Positions 25,718 to 32,344 of a DNA stretch of 32,344 nucleotides are shown here, piece after piece (the first letter of the stretch is position 1; each line of letters opens with the position of its first letter). The notes below the pieces were generated by a model. That model saw nothing but the letters and a program-made list of their open reading frames with translations. It ran no database searches and was not told where the DNA came from. The stretch spans positions 1-32,344 of the forward strand of contig CAMAQN010000008.1 of NCBI GenBank assembly GCA_945860535.1, in the 5' to 3' direction. A program made the position numbers and the translations under genes. The stretch comes from Auritidibacter sp. Marseille-P8566. GTDB lineage: Bacteria; Actinomycetota; Actinomycetes; Actinomycetales; Microbacteriaceae.

Positions 25718-27375
25718 TGAAAAAGCTAATCTCACTTACTTTGCTCTCGGCCCTTTTGACTGGTTGCGCTCAACTCCCAACCACGGTGGAGATAAAGTCA
25801 GGCCCCGAACTCATAGCTCCCGAGGCGGCAGACTTTAGCTACTACATTCCAACCGGACCTGCTGTCGGTGCGACCTCGCAGGAAATTGTTTCTGGATTCT
25901 TGGCAGCCGGCACGGGGCCGCAAAACGATTACTCGGTGGCACGTGAATTCCTCACCGACGAATTTGCCCAGCGCTGGAACCCTGCTGGTGAGGTGCTGAT
26001 TCGTGATGGAGCACCGGGCTTCACGGCAAGTGGCGAGAGTGCGCTTTTGGTCGATGTTCGGGTTGGCGCTTCAGTTGATGAGCATGGTCGATACCTAGAG
26101 AACCAAGAGCCGGAGCAAATTTCGCTGCGATTCACGCTTGAGAGACAGGCCGGCGAGTGGCGTATTTCTGGTGCCCCAAACCTGACTGTTGTAACCTCAC
26201 CGGTTTTCTCGGTGGTTTTCAATGCCTTCCAGGTCTTCTTCTTCAACAACACAGAAAACGCTTTGGTTTCTGACCTGCGCTGGTTCCCCTCTCGCGCATC
26301 CACCGGCACAAAGCTAGTAAATGCGCTACTGGCTGGACCATCGGCCCATTTAGCGCAGGGCGTGACTTCTGCCATTCCACTAGGAACAAAGCTGACCATC
26401 GACGCTGTCAATGTTGAAGATGGGGTTGCCCAGGTCGATTTTGACTCGACCGCACTCGAAGCCGATGCTCTGGATCGAAGACTTATGCTTACGCAACTTC
26501 GAGCAACTTTGATGCAGCTATCAGGTGTAAACGATGTCCAGGTTTCTATCAATAGCTCCCCGCAAGAAATCGTTCCAGCGAATTTGCAAACGGCATCTGT
26601 TGGCGGGGCAGCGTTTTACATGAGAAACACTGGTATCTACCGAGTGACCGGCGCTAGCGAGAATGTGATGAGGGGAACCTCAGGCTTTTTCAGTGCGGAG
26701 TCTTTAACGGATTTTGACATCAAAGACGATGGCGATTGGCTGGCTTACGCCACCGCTACGGGAGTCACGCTGGTTGATAACACTGGATTTTCCGGAAAGT
26801 CACAGCAGGTTTCGCAGCAAAGCAATGTATCCAATCTCTTCTTTGATGCAAAGGGCTATCTCTGGGTTGTCCCAACCGTAGGCTCGGAACCGATTGAGAT
26901 CATTGCCACTAATGGCGAGCGCAAGTATCTTTTCGATAATTCGCAAGTAACTCGCAGAGACTTCAGACCAAGCCCGGCTGGGGCAAGAGTCGCGACTTTG
27001 GACACAACATCCGAATTCAAAAAAGTGCAGACTTATTCGGTGCTGCGAGATCTAGCGGGATGGCCAATCAGGTTAGAGCCGGGCGGAGTAGTGAACCCAT
27101 CGATTGGGATCGTGCTGTCTTTCACCTGGCAAAGCGCAGATACGCTGCGTGTATTGGAGCAGACAAACTCCGGGCTCACCGCTATCAGTGACTACCCAAT
27201 CACTGGACCTCGTTCTCAGTTGAGCATCCCCTCGATTACCGGTGTGGAGATATTCACGGGTACCTCCGGATTGTCTACCTATTTGGTTGCCGAGAACGGT
27301 GAGATTTGGGTGCTCACCGGCAGTGCTTGGCGCCGGGTTGCGAATGATGCCCTTTTGGTTGCCACGAACGACTAA
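25717..27375 (+). CDS. lpqB: Lipoprotein LpqB, MtrB accessory protein
   Basis: This is a lipid-anchored extracytoplasmic protein of 552 aa that in mycobacteria interacts with the MtrB sensor domain and tunes MtrA signalling. The signal peptide ends in lipobox LTGC with Cys17. A conserved N-terminal region is followed by a GerMN domain (about 170-275; note LVNALLAGPS and GVAQVDFDS), then a beta-propeller-like C-terminal half (about 290-550) with repeated strands such as YLWVVPTVGSEP and EIWVLTGSAW. ATG 25717 overlaps the mtrB TAA by one base. About 78 bp separates it from the comF-like gene. Confidence 0.93.
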   Translation: MKKLISLTLLSALLTGCAQLPTTVEIKSGPELIAPEAADFSYYIPTGPAVGATSQEIVSGFLAAGTGPQNDYSVAREFLTDEFAQRWNPAGEVLIRDGAPGFTASGESALLVDVRVGASVDEHGRYLENQEPEQISLRFTLERQAGEWRISGAPNLTVVTSPVFSVVFNAFQVFFFNNTENALVSDLRWFPSRASTGTKLVNALLAGPSAHLAQGVTSAIPLGTKLTIDAVNVEDGVAQVDFDSTALEADALDRRLMLTQLRATLMQLSGVNDVQVSINSSPQEIVPANLQTASVGGAAFYMRNTGIYRVTGASENVMRGTSGFFSAESLTDFDIKDDGDWLAYATATGVTLVDNTGFSGKSQQVSQQSNVSNLFFDAKGYLWVVPTVGSEPIEIIATNGERKYLFDNSQVTRRDFRPSPAGARVATLDTTSEFKKVQTYSVLRDLAGWPIRLEPGGVVNPSIGIVLSFTWQSADTLRVLEQTNSGLTAISDYPITGPRSQLSIPSITGVEIFTGTSGLSTYLVAENGEIWVLTGSAWRRVANDALLVATND

Positions 27376-27453
27376 CAAATAACCCGATTGCCCACTTATC
27401 CACTGAATTGAATTCCACGGGCCAACACTTGGCATTTATCGAGACCTTAGAGC

Positions 27454-28071
27454 GTGCACATTTCGCTCTTAGACATTGTCTTTCCCGCCACCTGCATTGT
27501 TTGTGGCGCAAAACCAAAGCCAATTTGTCCAACCTGTCTGCCCAGCGCTTGTGTCGCAGAGCTTCCGGGTTTTGATTTTCCCGTCCTAGCCGGATTCAAG
27601 CACGAAGGTGCGATTGAGAAGGTCATCACCGGGTACAAGGACCAGCAGTTGGTTTCTTTAGAGCCCCCGCTGGCAAAGTTAGTTGCCCAGGTCTTGCATG
27701 AAGTCGGGGTATCTCGGTTTTCAGCAATCGTTACCCCTGCGCGTAACCACTTGAATTATCGAAAGCGCGGTTTTGATCCAGCCAACTCACTGGTCAGCCG
27801 TGCGGTAAGGGGATTGGCGAAACCCCCCAAAGTCATCTCGCTAAGCTCTACCCGAAAGCTTGAGGATCAGCGCCGATTGGGAAGGTTGGAGCGAGCAAGA
27901 AACGTTTCAGAGAGCATGAAATTGGACCTAAAACCCTCAGGCCCGGTGCTGCTTTTTGATGATGTCCTCACTACCGGTTCAACAATTAGGGAGATGTCAC
28001 GGGCCTGCCGCGCAGCCGGTGTGGAGGTTGGCGCTAGCTGTGTATTGGCCGAGAGATTTTCCATTTTTTGA
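27454..28071 (+). CDS. ComF-family phosphoribosyltransferase-like protein
   Basis: The protein is 205 aa. An N-terminal zinc-ribbon-like pair of CxxC motifs (CIVCG, then CPTC at about 26-29) precedes a type I phosphoribosyltransferase fold with the PRPP loop VLLFDDVLTTGST (about 164-176) and an R-K-R-G-F-D-P-A motif before it. ComF proteins take part in DNA uptake in naturally competent bacteria; in many actinobacteria the gene sits next to hpf and secA without other competence genes, and its role there is unclear (Rv3242c counterpart). Start is GTG 27454, without a clear ribosome site. The 78-bp leader region shows no confident promoter. Confidence 0.88.
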   Translation: MHISLLDIVFPATCIVCGAKPKPICPTCLPSACVAELPGFDFPVLAGFKHEGAIEKVITGYKDQQLVSLEPPLAKLVAQVLHEVGVSRFSAIVTPARNHLNYRKRGFDPANSLVSRAVRGLAKPPKVISLSSTRKLEDQRRLGRLERARNVSESMKLDLKPSGPVLLFDDVLTTGSTIREMSRACRAAGVEVGASCVLAERFSIF

Positions 28072-28104
28072 TACTTGGACAAAAATTTAGGCGTATGTTG
28101 TTTT

Positions 28105-28122
28105 TAGGGCAAAGTTGCCCTA
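28105..28122. promoter_or_regulatory. 18-bp inverted repeat in the hpf leader
   Basis: TAGGGCAA (28105-28112) and TTGCCCTA (28115-28122) are perfect complements separated by AG. As RNA this gives a 7-bp stem with loop AAGT just ahead of the GGAGG ribosome site of hpf (28127-28131). It may be an operator, a 5'-UTR hairpin or the end of the comF transcript; there is no T-run after it. Confidence 0.5.
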
Positions 28123-28136
28123 CGACGGAGGTAAAA

Positions 28137-28757
28137 ATGGAACTAAAAATATCTGCCAAGAACCTCACCATCTCGGATCGATTCCGAGATTACGTCGAAG
28201 ATAAAGCGGGAAAAATTGACCGCTATGCGCACAAACCCGAAGAGCTAAACATTAAAGTCACTCGTCACGAGCACAGCAAAACTGCCGGTGCTGAAGACCA
28301 GGTCGAAATTACCGTGTGTGAGCCGGGACACATTGTCAGAGCCGAGGCTCGGGCAAGTGACAAGTTCGCGGCTTTTGATATTGCTTTCGGCAAGCTGAAT
28401 GAGCGTCTCAGAAGGTACTCGGATAAGCACAAAGTTCACCGCGGTGGTGGACACAAAAACCTAGGTGCAAGTGAACTTGCGGCATCTGATTTTGCAAGCC
28501 TGGACATAACTCCGGTGGATCACGACATTTTGCTTGGAAAGTCGAGGGATGTTCCCGAGAGCGAAGAGGCTCTGTATAACCCGGTTGTCATAAAATCCAA
28601 GGAGTTTCAGAGCCAACTAATGAGCAAAGAGGAAGCCGTTAGCCACATGGAATTGGTCGGGCATGACTTTTATCTTTTCCTAGACGCCGAAACCTCGCGT
28701 CCAGCGGTGGTTTATCGTCGCAAGGGCTGGAGCTACGGAGTCATTTCCCTCATCTAG
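28137..28757 (+). CDS. hpf: Long-form ribosome hibernation-promoting factor
   Basis: This protein binds the 30S subunit and dimerizes 70S ribosomes into inactive 100S particles in slow growth or stress. It is 206 aa, the long form. The S30AE/RaiA domain (about 1-105) begins [21 protein letters not shown] and includes [10 protein letters not shown] at its end. A variable linker leads to the C-terminal dimerization domain (about 145-206) with [20 protein letters not shown] and [14 protein letters not shown] chose ATG 28137 because of its strong GGAGG ribosome site 5 bp upstream; the frame extends to 28068, but those residues are not family-like. secA follows 49 bp later. Confidence 0.95.
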   Translation: MELKISAKNLTISDRFRDYVEDKAGKIDRYAHKPEELNIKVTRHEHSKTAGAEDQVEITVCEPGHIVRAEARASDKFAAFDIAFGKLNERLRRYSDKHKVHRGGGHKNLGASELAASDFASLDITPVDHDILLGKSRDVPESEEALYNPVVIKSKEFQSQLMSKEEAVSHMELVGHDFYLFLDAETSRPAVVYRRKGWSYGVISLI

Positions 28758-28774
28758 TGACCCGGGCTACAAGG

Positions 28775-28780
28775 TAGAAT
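28775..28780 (+). promoter_or_regulatory. Candidate -10 box of secA
   Basis: TAGAAT lies 26 bp before the TTG start in the 49-bp gap after hpf. No good -35 is present at 16-18 bp upstream, where the hpf 3' end lies. It could give a secA-specific transcript in addition to read-through. Confidence 0.3.
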
Positions 28781-28806
28781 TACAGCCGAAAACCAAGGAG
28801 TATCTA

Positions 28807-31461
28807 TTGGCGTCGTTTATTGACAAATTGCTTCGCGCGGGCGAAGGCAGACTGCTGAGAAAGCTGCAGTCAACTGCCGATGAAGTTAATGCATTGGAAG
28901 CAGATTTCCAGGCGCTAACAGACGAAGAATTGCACAATGAGACCGCTGCCCTAAGACAGCGCTTCGCAGAGGGTGAAACCCTCGACGACTTACTGCCTGA
29001 AGCTTTTGCTGCGGTTCGCGAAGCATCGGTTCGAACCCTTGGAATGCGTCACTTTGATGTTCAGCTCATGGGTGGTGCCTCGCTGCACCTTGGAAACATC
29101 TCCGAGATGAAAACCGGTGAGGGTAAGACTCTGGTTGCGACCTTAGCCGCATACCTAAATGCCATCCCTGGTCGCGGTGTCCACGTGGTTACCGTGAACG
29201 ACTTCTTGGCAGGTTACCAGTCTGAGCTGATGGGGCGTATTTTCCGTGCCTTGGGCATGACAACCGGCTGCATTCTTGGTGGCCAGGACCCAGCTCAGCG
29301 TCGCGAGATGTATGCCTGCGATATCACCTACGGAACCAACAACGAGTTCGGTTTTGACTACCTACGCGACAACATGGCGCTCAACAGCCAGGACTTAGTT
29401 CAGCGCGGCCACTTCTACGCAATCGTGGACGAGGTTGACTCGATCTTGATTGATGAGGCGAGAACTCCGCTAATCATCTCGGGACCGGCAGCAGCAGATG
29501 TGAATCGTTGGTTTGGCGTCTTTGCAAAGCTTGCACAGACCCTAGAGGCTGATGTCGACTACGAAGTAGATGAGAAAAAGCGCACCGTTGGTGTGCTGGA
29601 GGCAGGAATCGACAAGGTCGAGGACTACCTCGGCATTACCAACCTGTATGAGACTGCCAACACCCCGCTGATTTCCTTCTTGAACAACTCGATTCGCGCC
29701 AAGGAGCTGTTCCGCAAGGATCGCGACTACGTAATCGTGAACGGTGAAGTCCAGATTGTTGATGAGCACACCGGTCGCTTACTCCAGGGACGTCGCTATA
29801 ACGAGGGCATGCACCAATCAATTGAGGCTAAAGAAGGCGTTGCCATCAAGGCTGAGAACCAAACGCTAGCTACCGTCACTTTGCAGAACTACTTCAGGCT
29901 CTACGAGAAGCTGTCCGGTATGACCGGTACCGCCGAAACCGAAGCAGCCGAGTTCATGTCCACCTACAAGTTGGGTGTTGTTCCAATCCCAACCAATAAG
30001 CCAATGGTTCGTCTGGACCAGTCCGACCTGATCTTCAAAAACGAAGAGGTCAAGTTCCACATGGTGGTTCAGGATATAGCCGAGCGTCACGCGAAAGGTC
30101 AGCCGATTTTGGTTGGTACCACCAGCGTGGAGAAGAGCGAATACCTTTCAAAGCTTTTGGCCAAGGCTGGCATCAAGCACGAGGTATTGAACGCTAAGAA
30201 CAACGCTCGTGAGGCAGTGATTGTCGCCCAGGCTGGTCGATTTGATGCCGTTACCGTTGCAACCAATATGGCCGGTCGTGGTACCGACATCATGCTCGGT
30301 GGTAACGCCGAATTCCTCGCCGTGCAGGAAATGCACAAGCTTGGTCTTGATCCAATCGACCAAGCCGAGCAGTATGAAGAAGCTTGGGATGAGATCTTCA
30401 ACAAGGTAAAGCAGGAAGTAGCCAAGGAAGCTGAGCGAGTGCTCGCGGTTGGTGGTTTGTATGTTCTTGGAACCGAGCGCCACGAGTCCCGCCGCATTGA
30501 CAACCAGCTTCGTGGTCGATCTGGTCGCCAGGGTGACCCAGGTGAATCCAGGTTCTACCTCTCGCTAACCGATGATCTAATGAGATTGTTCAACTCCGGA
30601 GCTGCAGCTGCGCTGATGAACCGCTCATCCGTGCCAGATGACTCAGCTATCGAGTCAAAGATGGTTTCGCGTGCAATTGCTTCTGCTCAGGGTCAGGTCG
30701 AGGGCCGTAACGCTGAGATTCGTAAGAACATCCTCAAGTATGACGATGTTATGAACCGCCAGCGCGAGGCGATCTATGCGGACCGTCGCCAGATTCTCAA
30801 GGGTGAAGACATCTCCAACACCTTCCACTCCTTCCTAGAGGAAACCGTCAAGGATGTCGTTGCCGTCAACCTCCCAGAAGGTGGCAGTCAGGATTGGGAT
30901 CTAGAGCAGTTGTGGGTTCAGCTCAAGCAGATCTATCCGATCAACATCGAGATTTCCGAAGTTCTAGAGGCTGCTGGTTCTCGAGCGAAGCTAACTCGCG
31001 CCTGGTTGATCGAAGAAATTCTTTCGGACGCTCGCCTGGCATACGCGAAGCGCACCGAAGAAGTTGGCGAAGAGGTTATGCGTGAGCTAGAGCGCCGCGT
31101 AATGCTGTCGGTGATTGACCGCAAGTGGCGCGACCACCTCTACGAAATGGATTACCTCAAGGAGGGAATCGGTCTACGTGCCATGGCACAGCGTGACCCT
31201 CTAGTTGAGTACCAGCGTGAAGGTTATGGCATGTTCATCGATATGATGGCGGGCATTCGCGAAGAGGCCGTTCAGTTCTTATTCAACATTGAGTTGAAGC
31301 AGGCAGAGCCTCAGGTCGAGGTTCAGCAGCCTCAGCAGCTAACCTTCAGCGCTCCAGATGAGAACGGCGAAGCCGACTCTCACAAGGAGCAAAACCCAGC
31401 CGTGAAGCCAGTGCAGAAACCGAACCAGGGTGGCGCGGGAAGTTCGTTTTTCAAGAACTAA
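28807..31461 (+). CDS. secA: Preprotein translocase ATPase SecA (SecA1)
   Basis: This is the cytosolic motor that drives preproteins through SecYEG. It is 884 aa. Visible are Walker A GEGKT (104-108) preceded by ISEMKT, Walker [16 protein letters not shown] with DEVD at 208-211, the preprotein-crosslinking region, [26 protein letters not shown], and [26 protein letters not shown] in the second nucleotide-binding fold. The helical wing and scaffold follow ([15 protein letters not shown]). The C-terminal tail is Gln-rich and ends SSFFKN with no cysteine zinc motif. Start is TTG 28807 with AAGGAG 6 bp upstream. It is the essential housekeeping SecA1, judged by full domain content and the hpf neighbour. 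Confidence 0.97.
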   Translation: MASFIDKLLRAGEGRLLRKLQSTADEVNALEADFQALTDEELHNETAALRQRFAEGETLDDLLPEAFAAVREASVRTLGMRHFDVQLMGGASLHLGNISEMKTGEGKTLVATLAAYLNAIPGRGVHVVTVNDFLAGYQSELMGRIFRALGMTTGCILGGQDPAQRREMYACDITYGTNNEFGFDYLRDNMALNSQDLVQRGHFYAIVDEVDSILIDEARTPLIISGPAAADVNRWFGVFAKLAQTLEADVDYEVDEKKRTVGVLEAGIDKVEDYLGITNLYETANTPLISFLNNSIRAKELFRKDRDYVIVNGEVQIVDEHTGRLLQGRRYNEGMHQSIEAKEGVAIKAENQTLATVTLQNYFRLYEKLSGMTGTAETEAAEFMSTYKLGVVPIPTNKPMVRLDQSDLIFKNEEVKFHMVVQDIAERHAKGQPILVGTTSVEKSEYLSKLLAKAGIKHEVLNAKNNAREAVIVAQAGRFDAVTVATNMAGRGTDIMLGGNAEFLAVQEMHKLGLDPIDQAEQYEEAWDEIFNKVKQEVAKEAERVLAVGGLYVLGTERHESRRIDNQLRGRSGRQGDPGESRFYLSLTDDLMRLFNSGAAAALMNRSSVPDDSAIESKMVSRAIASAQGQVEGRNAEIRKNILKYDDVMNRQREAIYADRRQILKGEDISNTFHSFLEETVKDVVAVNLPEGGSQDWDLEQLWVQLKQIYPINIEISEVLEAAGSRAKLTRAWLIEEILSDARLAYAKRTEEVGEEVMRELERRVMLSVIDRKWRDHLYEMDYLKEGIGLRAMAQRDPLVEYQREGYGMFIDMMAGIREEAVQFLFNIELKQAEPQVEVQQPQQLTFSAPDENGEADSHKEQNPAVKPVQKPNQGGAGSSFFKN

Positions 31462-31466
31462 CTCAT

Positions 31467-31485
31467 CCAGCGAGAGCGCCGCTGG
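31467..31485 (+). terminator. Candidate terminator after secA
   Basis: CCAGCG (31467-31472) and CGCTGG (31480-31485) form a perfect 6-bp GC-rich stem with a 7-nt loop, 5 bp after the secA stop. No T-run follows, so termination strength is uncertain. Confidence 0.45.
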
Positions 31486-31520
31486 TAGCCTGATCTGAGC
31501 GTTGATGATTGGGGAGTCGA

Positions 31521-32344
31521 ATGTCTAACAATGAGCCGGTGGTTTGGTCCCTTGCGGATATAGTCCAGAGCCTAGATGAGAATAATTCGTCGGGTCGTTA
31601 CTTTGTGCAAATCCCAAAATTCCAACGCTCTATAGTTTGGACCGACAGTCAGATCAAAAAGCTCGTCGATTCAATTTACAAGGGGTACCCAATAGGCTCC
31701 CTGCTTGCCTATCAAACTGATAAATCGCGCGAAGGCAAACTTGTTCTTCAGCTGGTGGATGGACTTCAGCGAGTAACCGCTATTTCACGCTACCTGGCAG
31801 CCCCTTTGAAATATGCGCCTATAGACGAAATCGTAGGACGGGAGTTTCTCGAATCAGCAAGTCAATGCGTCTTCGGTAATTCTGAAGAACAGAATCTTGT
31901 CGCAGTAAGTCAGAAGGTTCGCAACTGGTTTAACGAGTTGACGGAAACCGAGTACGGACCACATTTCAATTTCAACAAACTCGCATCTCACATGGCAGGC
32001 GATGATGACCATGCTCTGAGCGCTTTACAAGCTTTGAACGCTGACACTAGTGCGGGAGATGAGCTTTTGGGTCGCGTCCTTAAGGATCTGAGCAAGGCAA
32101 AGGAATACAAAGTCCCTATAAACATTTACTCCGGCCCTATTGAAAACGTTCCTACAATTTTCGAACGTATCAATAGTCAAGGTGCTCAGCTTTCCAAATT
32201 TGAGATTCTGGCTGCTAGCTGGAGCTACACCTCTGTGGAGGTAAAGAACGAGAGCGTAATAAAAGCTATCGCTGACAAATACCGCGTCATGATTGCAAAC
32301 GGGTACGAGATTGAAGGCTTTGACGAAGACTCGGCTGAAACAAG
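31521..32344 (+). CDS. DUF262 (GmrSD N-terminal-like) protein, 3' end cut off
   Basis: An open frame of 274 codons runs off the window. ATG 31521 has a GGGGAG ribosome site at 31511-31516. The protein has the DUF262/GmrSD N-terminal pattern: IPKFQRSIVW (31-40), an I-K-K-L-V-D-S-I-Y-K-G-Y-P-I-G-S helix, LVDGLQRVTAI with the D-G-x-Q-R motif at 80-84, and FERINSQGAQLSKFEIL (214-230). This fold is ParB/Srx-like; in GmrS it supports NTP-dependent restriction of modified DNA, and free-standing members occur in defence islands. The HNH nuclease (DUF1524) half, if present, would lie beyond the window. It uses the Ile codon ATA six times in 274 codons, which looks foreign next to secA, and follows a probable terminator. 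Likely accessory or acquired; defence function is inference. Confidence 0.82.
   Translation, partial: MSNNEPVVWSLADIVQSLDENNSSGRYFVQIPKFQRSIVWTDSQIKKLVDSIYKGYPIGSLLAYQTDKSREGKLVLQLVDGLQRVTAISRYLAAPLKYAPIDEIVGREFLESASQCVFGNSEEQNLVAVSQKVRNWFNELTETEYGPHFNFNKLASHMAGDDDHALSALQALNADTSAGDELLGRVLKDLSKAKEYKVPINIYSGPIENVPTIFERINSQGAQLSKFEILAASWSYTSVEVKNESVIKAIADKYRVMIANGYEIEGFDEDSAET

Noticed and set aside
25929-26552. 207-codon minus-strand frame inside lpqB
   Set aside because: It is Ser/Thr-rich shadow of the lpqB reading frame without family features.
28068-28136. Upstream ATG extension of hpf
   Set aside because: It would place the 18-bp inverted repeat and the strong GGAGG site inside the coding region and adds 23 non-family residues.

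Overview
The window is a continuous piece of an actinobacterial chromosome, most likely a small-genome member of the Microbacteriaceae. The evidence is a WhiB regulator, the mtrA-mtrB-lpqB cassette, biotin-dependent acyl-CoA carboxylase with an epsilon subunit, an LpdA-type quinone dehydrogenase, a long-form hibernation factor and SecA1. G+C looks moderate for the phylum, many starts are GTG or TTG, and genes are packed tightly, with four convergent pairs sharing or overlapping stop codons. This suggests a streamlined, possibly freshwater lineage (Rhodoluna/Aquiluna type); the genus is inference.

Layout. 1-2902: 3' end of a flavin-binding PPOX/NimA-like protein, then (minus strand) purine nucleoside phosphorylase abutting a PGM2-type phosphohexomutase. 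2956-6811: NAD(P)H-quinone dehydrogenase, convergent with the biotin carboxylase/BCCP subunit and Maf. 6838-8013: TrmA/RumA-like RNA methyltransferase without Fe-S cysteines. 8014-8345: gene-free convergent spacer with a nested hairpin. 8346-11033: acyl-CoA carboxylase epsilon and beta subunits facing biotin ligase. 11053-12686: purK-purE. 12771-16183: a lipoprotein coupled to a large secreted LysM repeat protein. 16176-17126: galE. 17185-21482: whiB with a palindromic promoter, a membrane glycosyltransferase and a DUF5719 protein. 21479-23319: zincin-like protein divergent from phosphomannomutase. 23320-23484: a 3' remnant of adenosylhomocysteinase. 23499-27375: mtrA-mtrB-lpqB. 27454-31461: comF-like, hpf, secA. 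31521-end: a DUF262 (GmrSD-type) gene cut by the window edge, the only accessory-looking gene.

From memory, gene order follows a condensed version of M. tuberculosis Rv3308 down to Rv3240c (pmmB, deoD, lpdA, accA3, maf, accE5/accD5, birA, purK, purE, whiB2, Rv3259, manB, sahH, mtrA, mtrB, lpqB, Rv3242c, Rv3241c, secA1). The window is therefore mostly conserved core. The departures from that order are the informative parts: the sahH/ahcY stub, the lipoprotein/LysM/galE insertion, and the DUF262 gene after secA.

How the genes work together: the carboxylase subunits plus biotin ligase make malonyl/methylmalonyl-CoA for lipid synthesis; PNP and the mutase salvage purines and ribose-1-phosphate; PurK/PurE act in de novo purine synthesis; GalE, phosphomannomutase, the glycosyltransferase, the LysM protein and MtrAB-LpqB all concern the cell envelope; ComF-like, HPF and SecA form the usual actinobacterial run. 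I saw no tRNA, rRNA, CRISPR array or insertion sequence.
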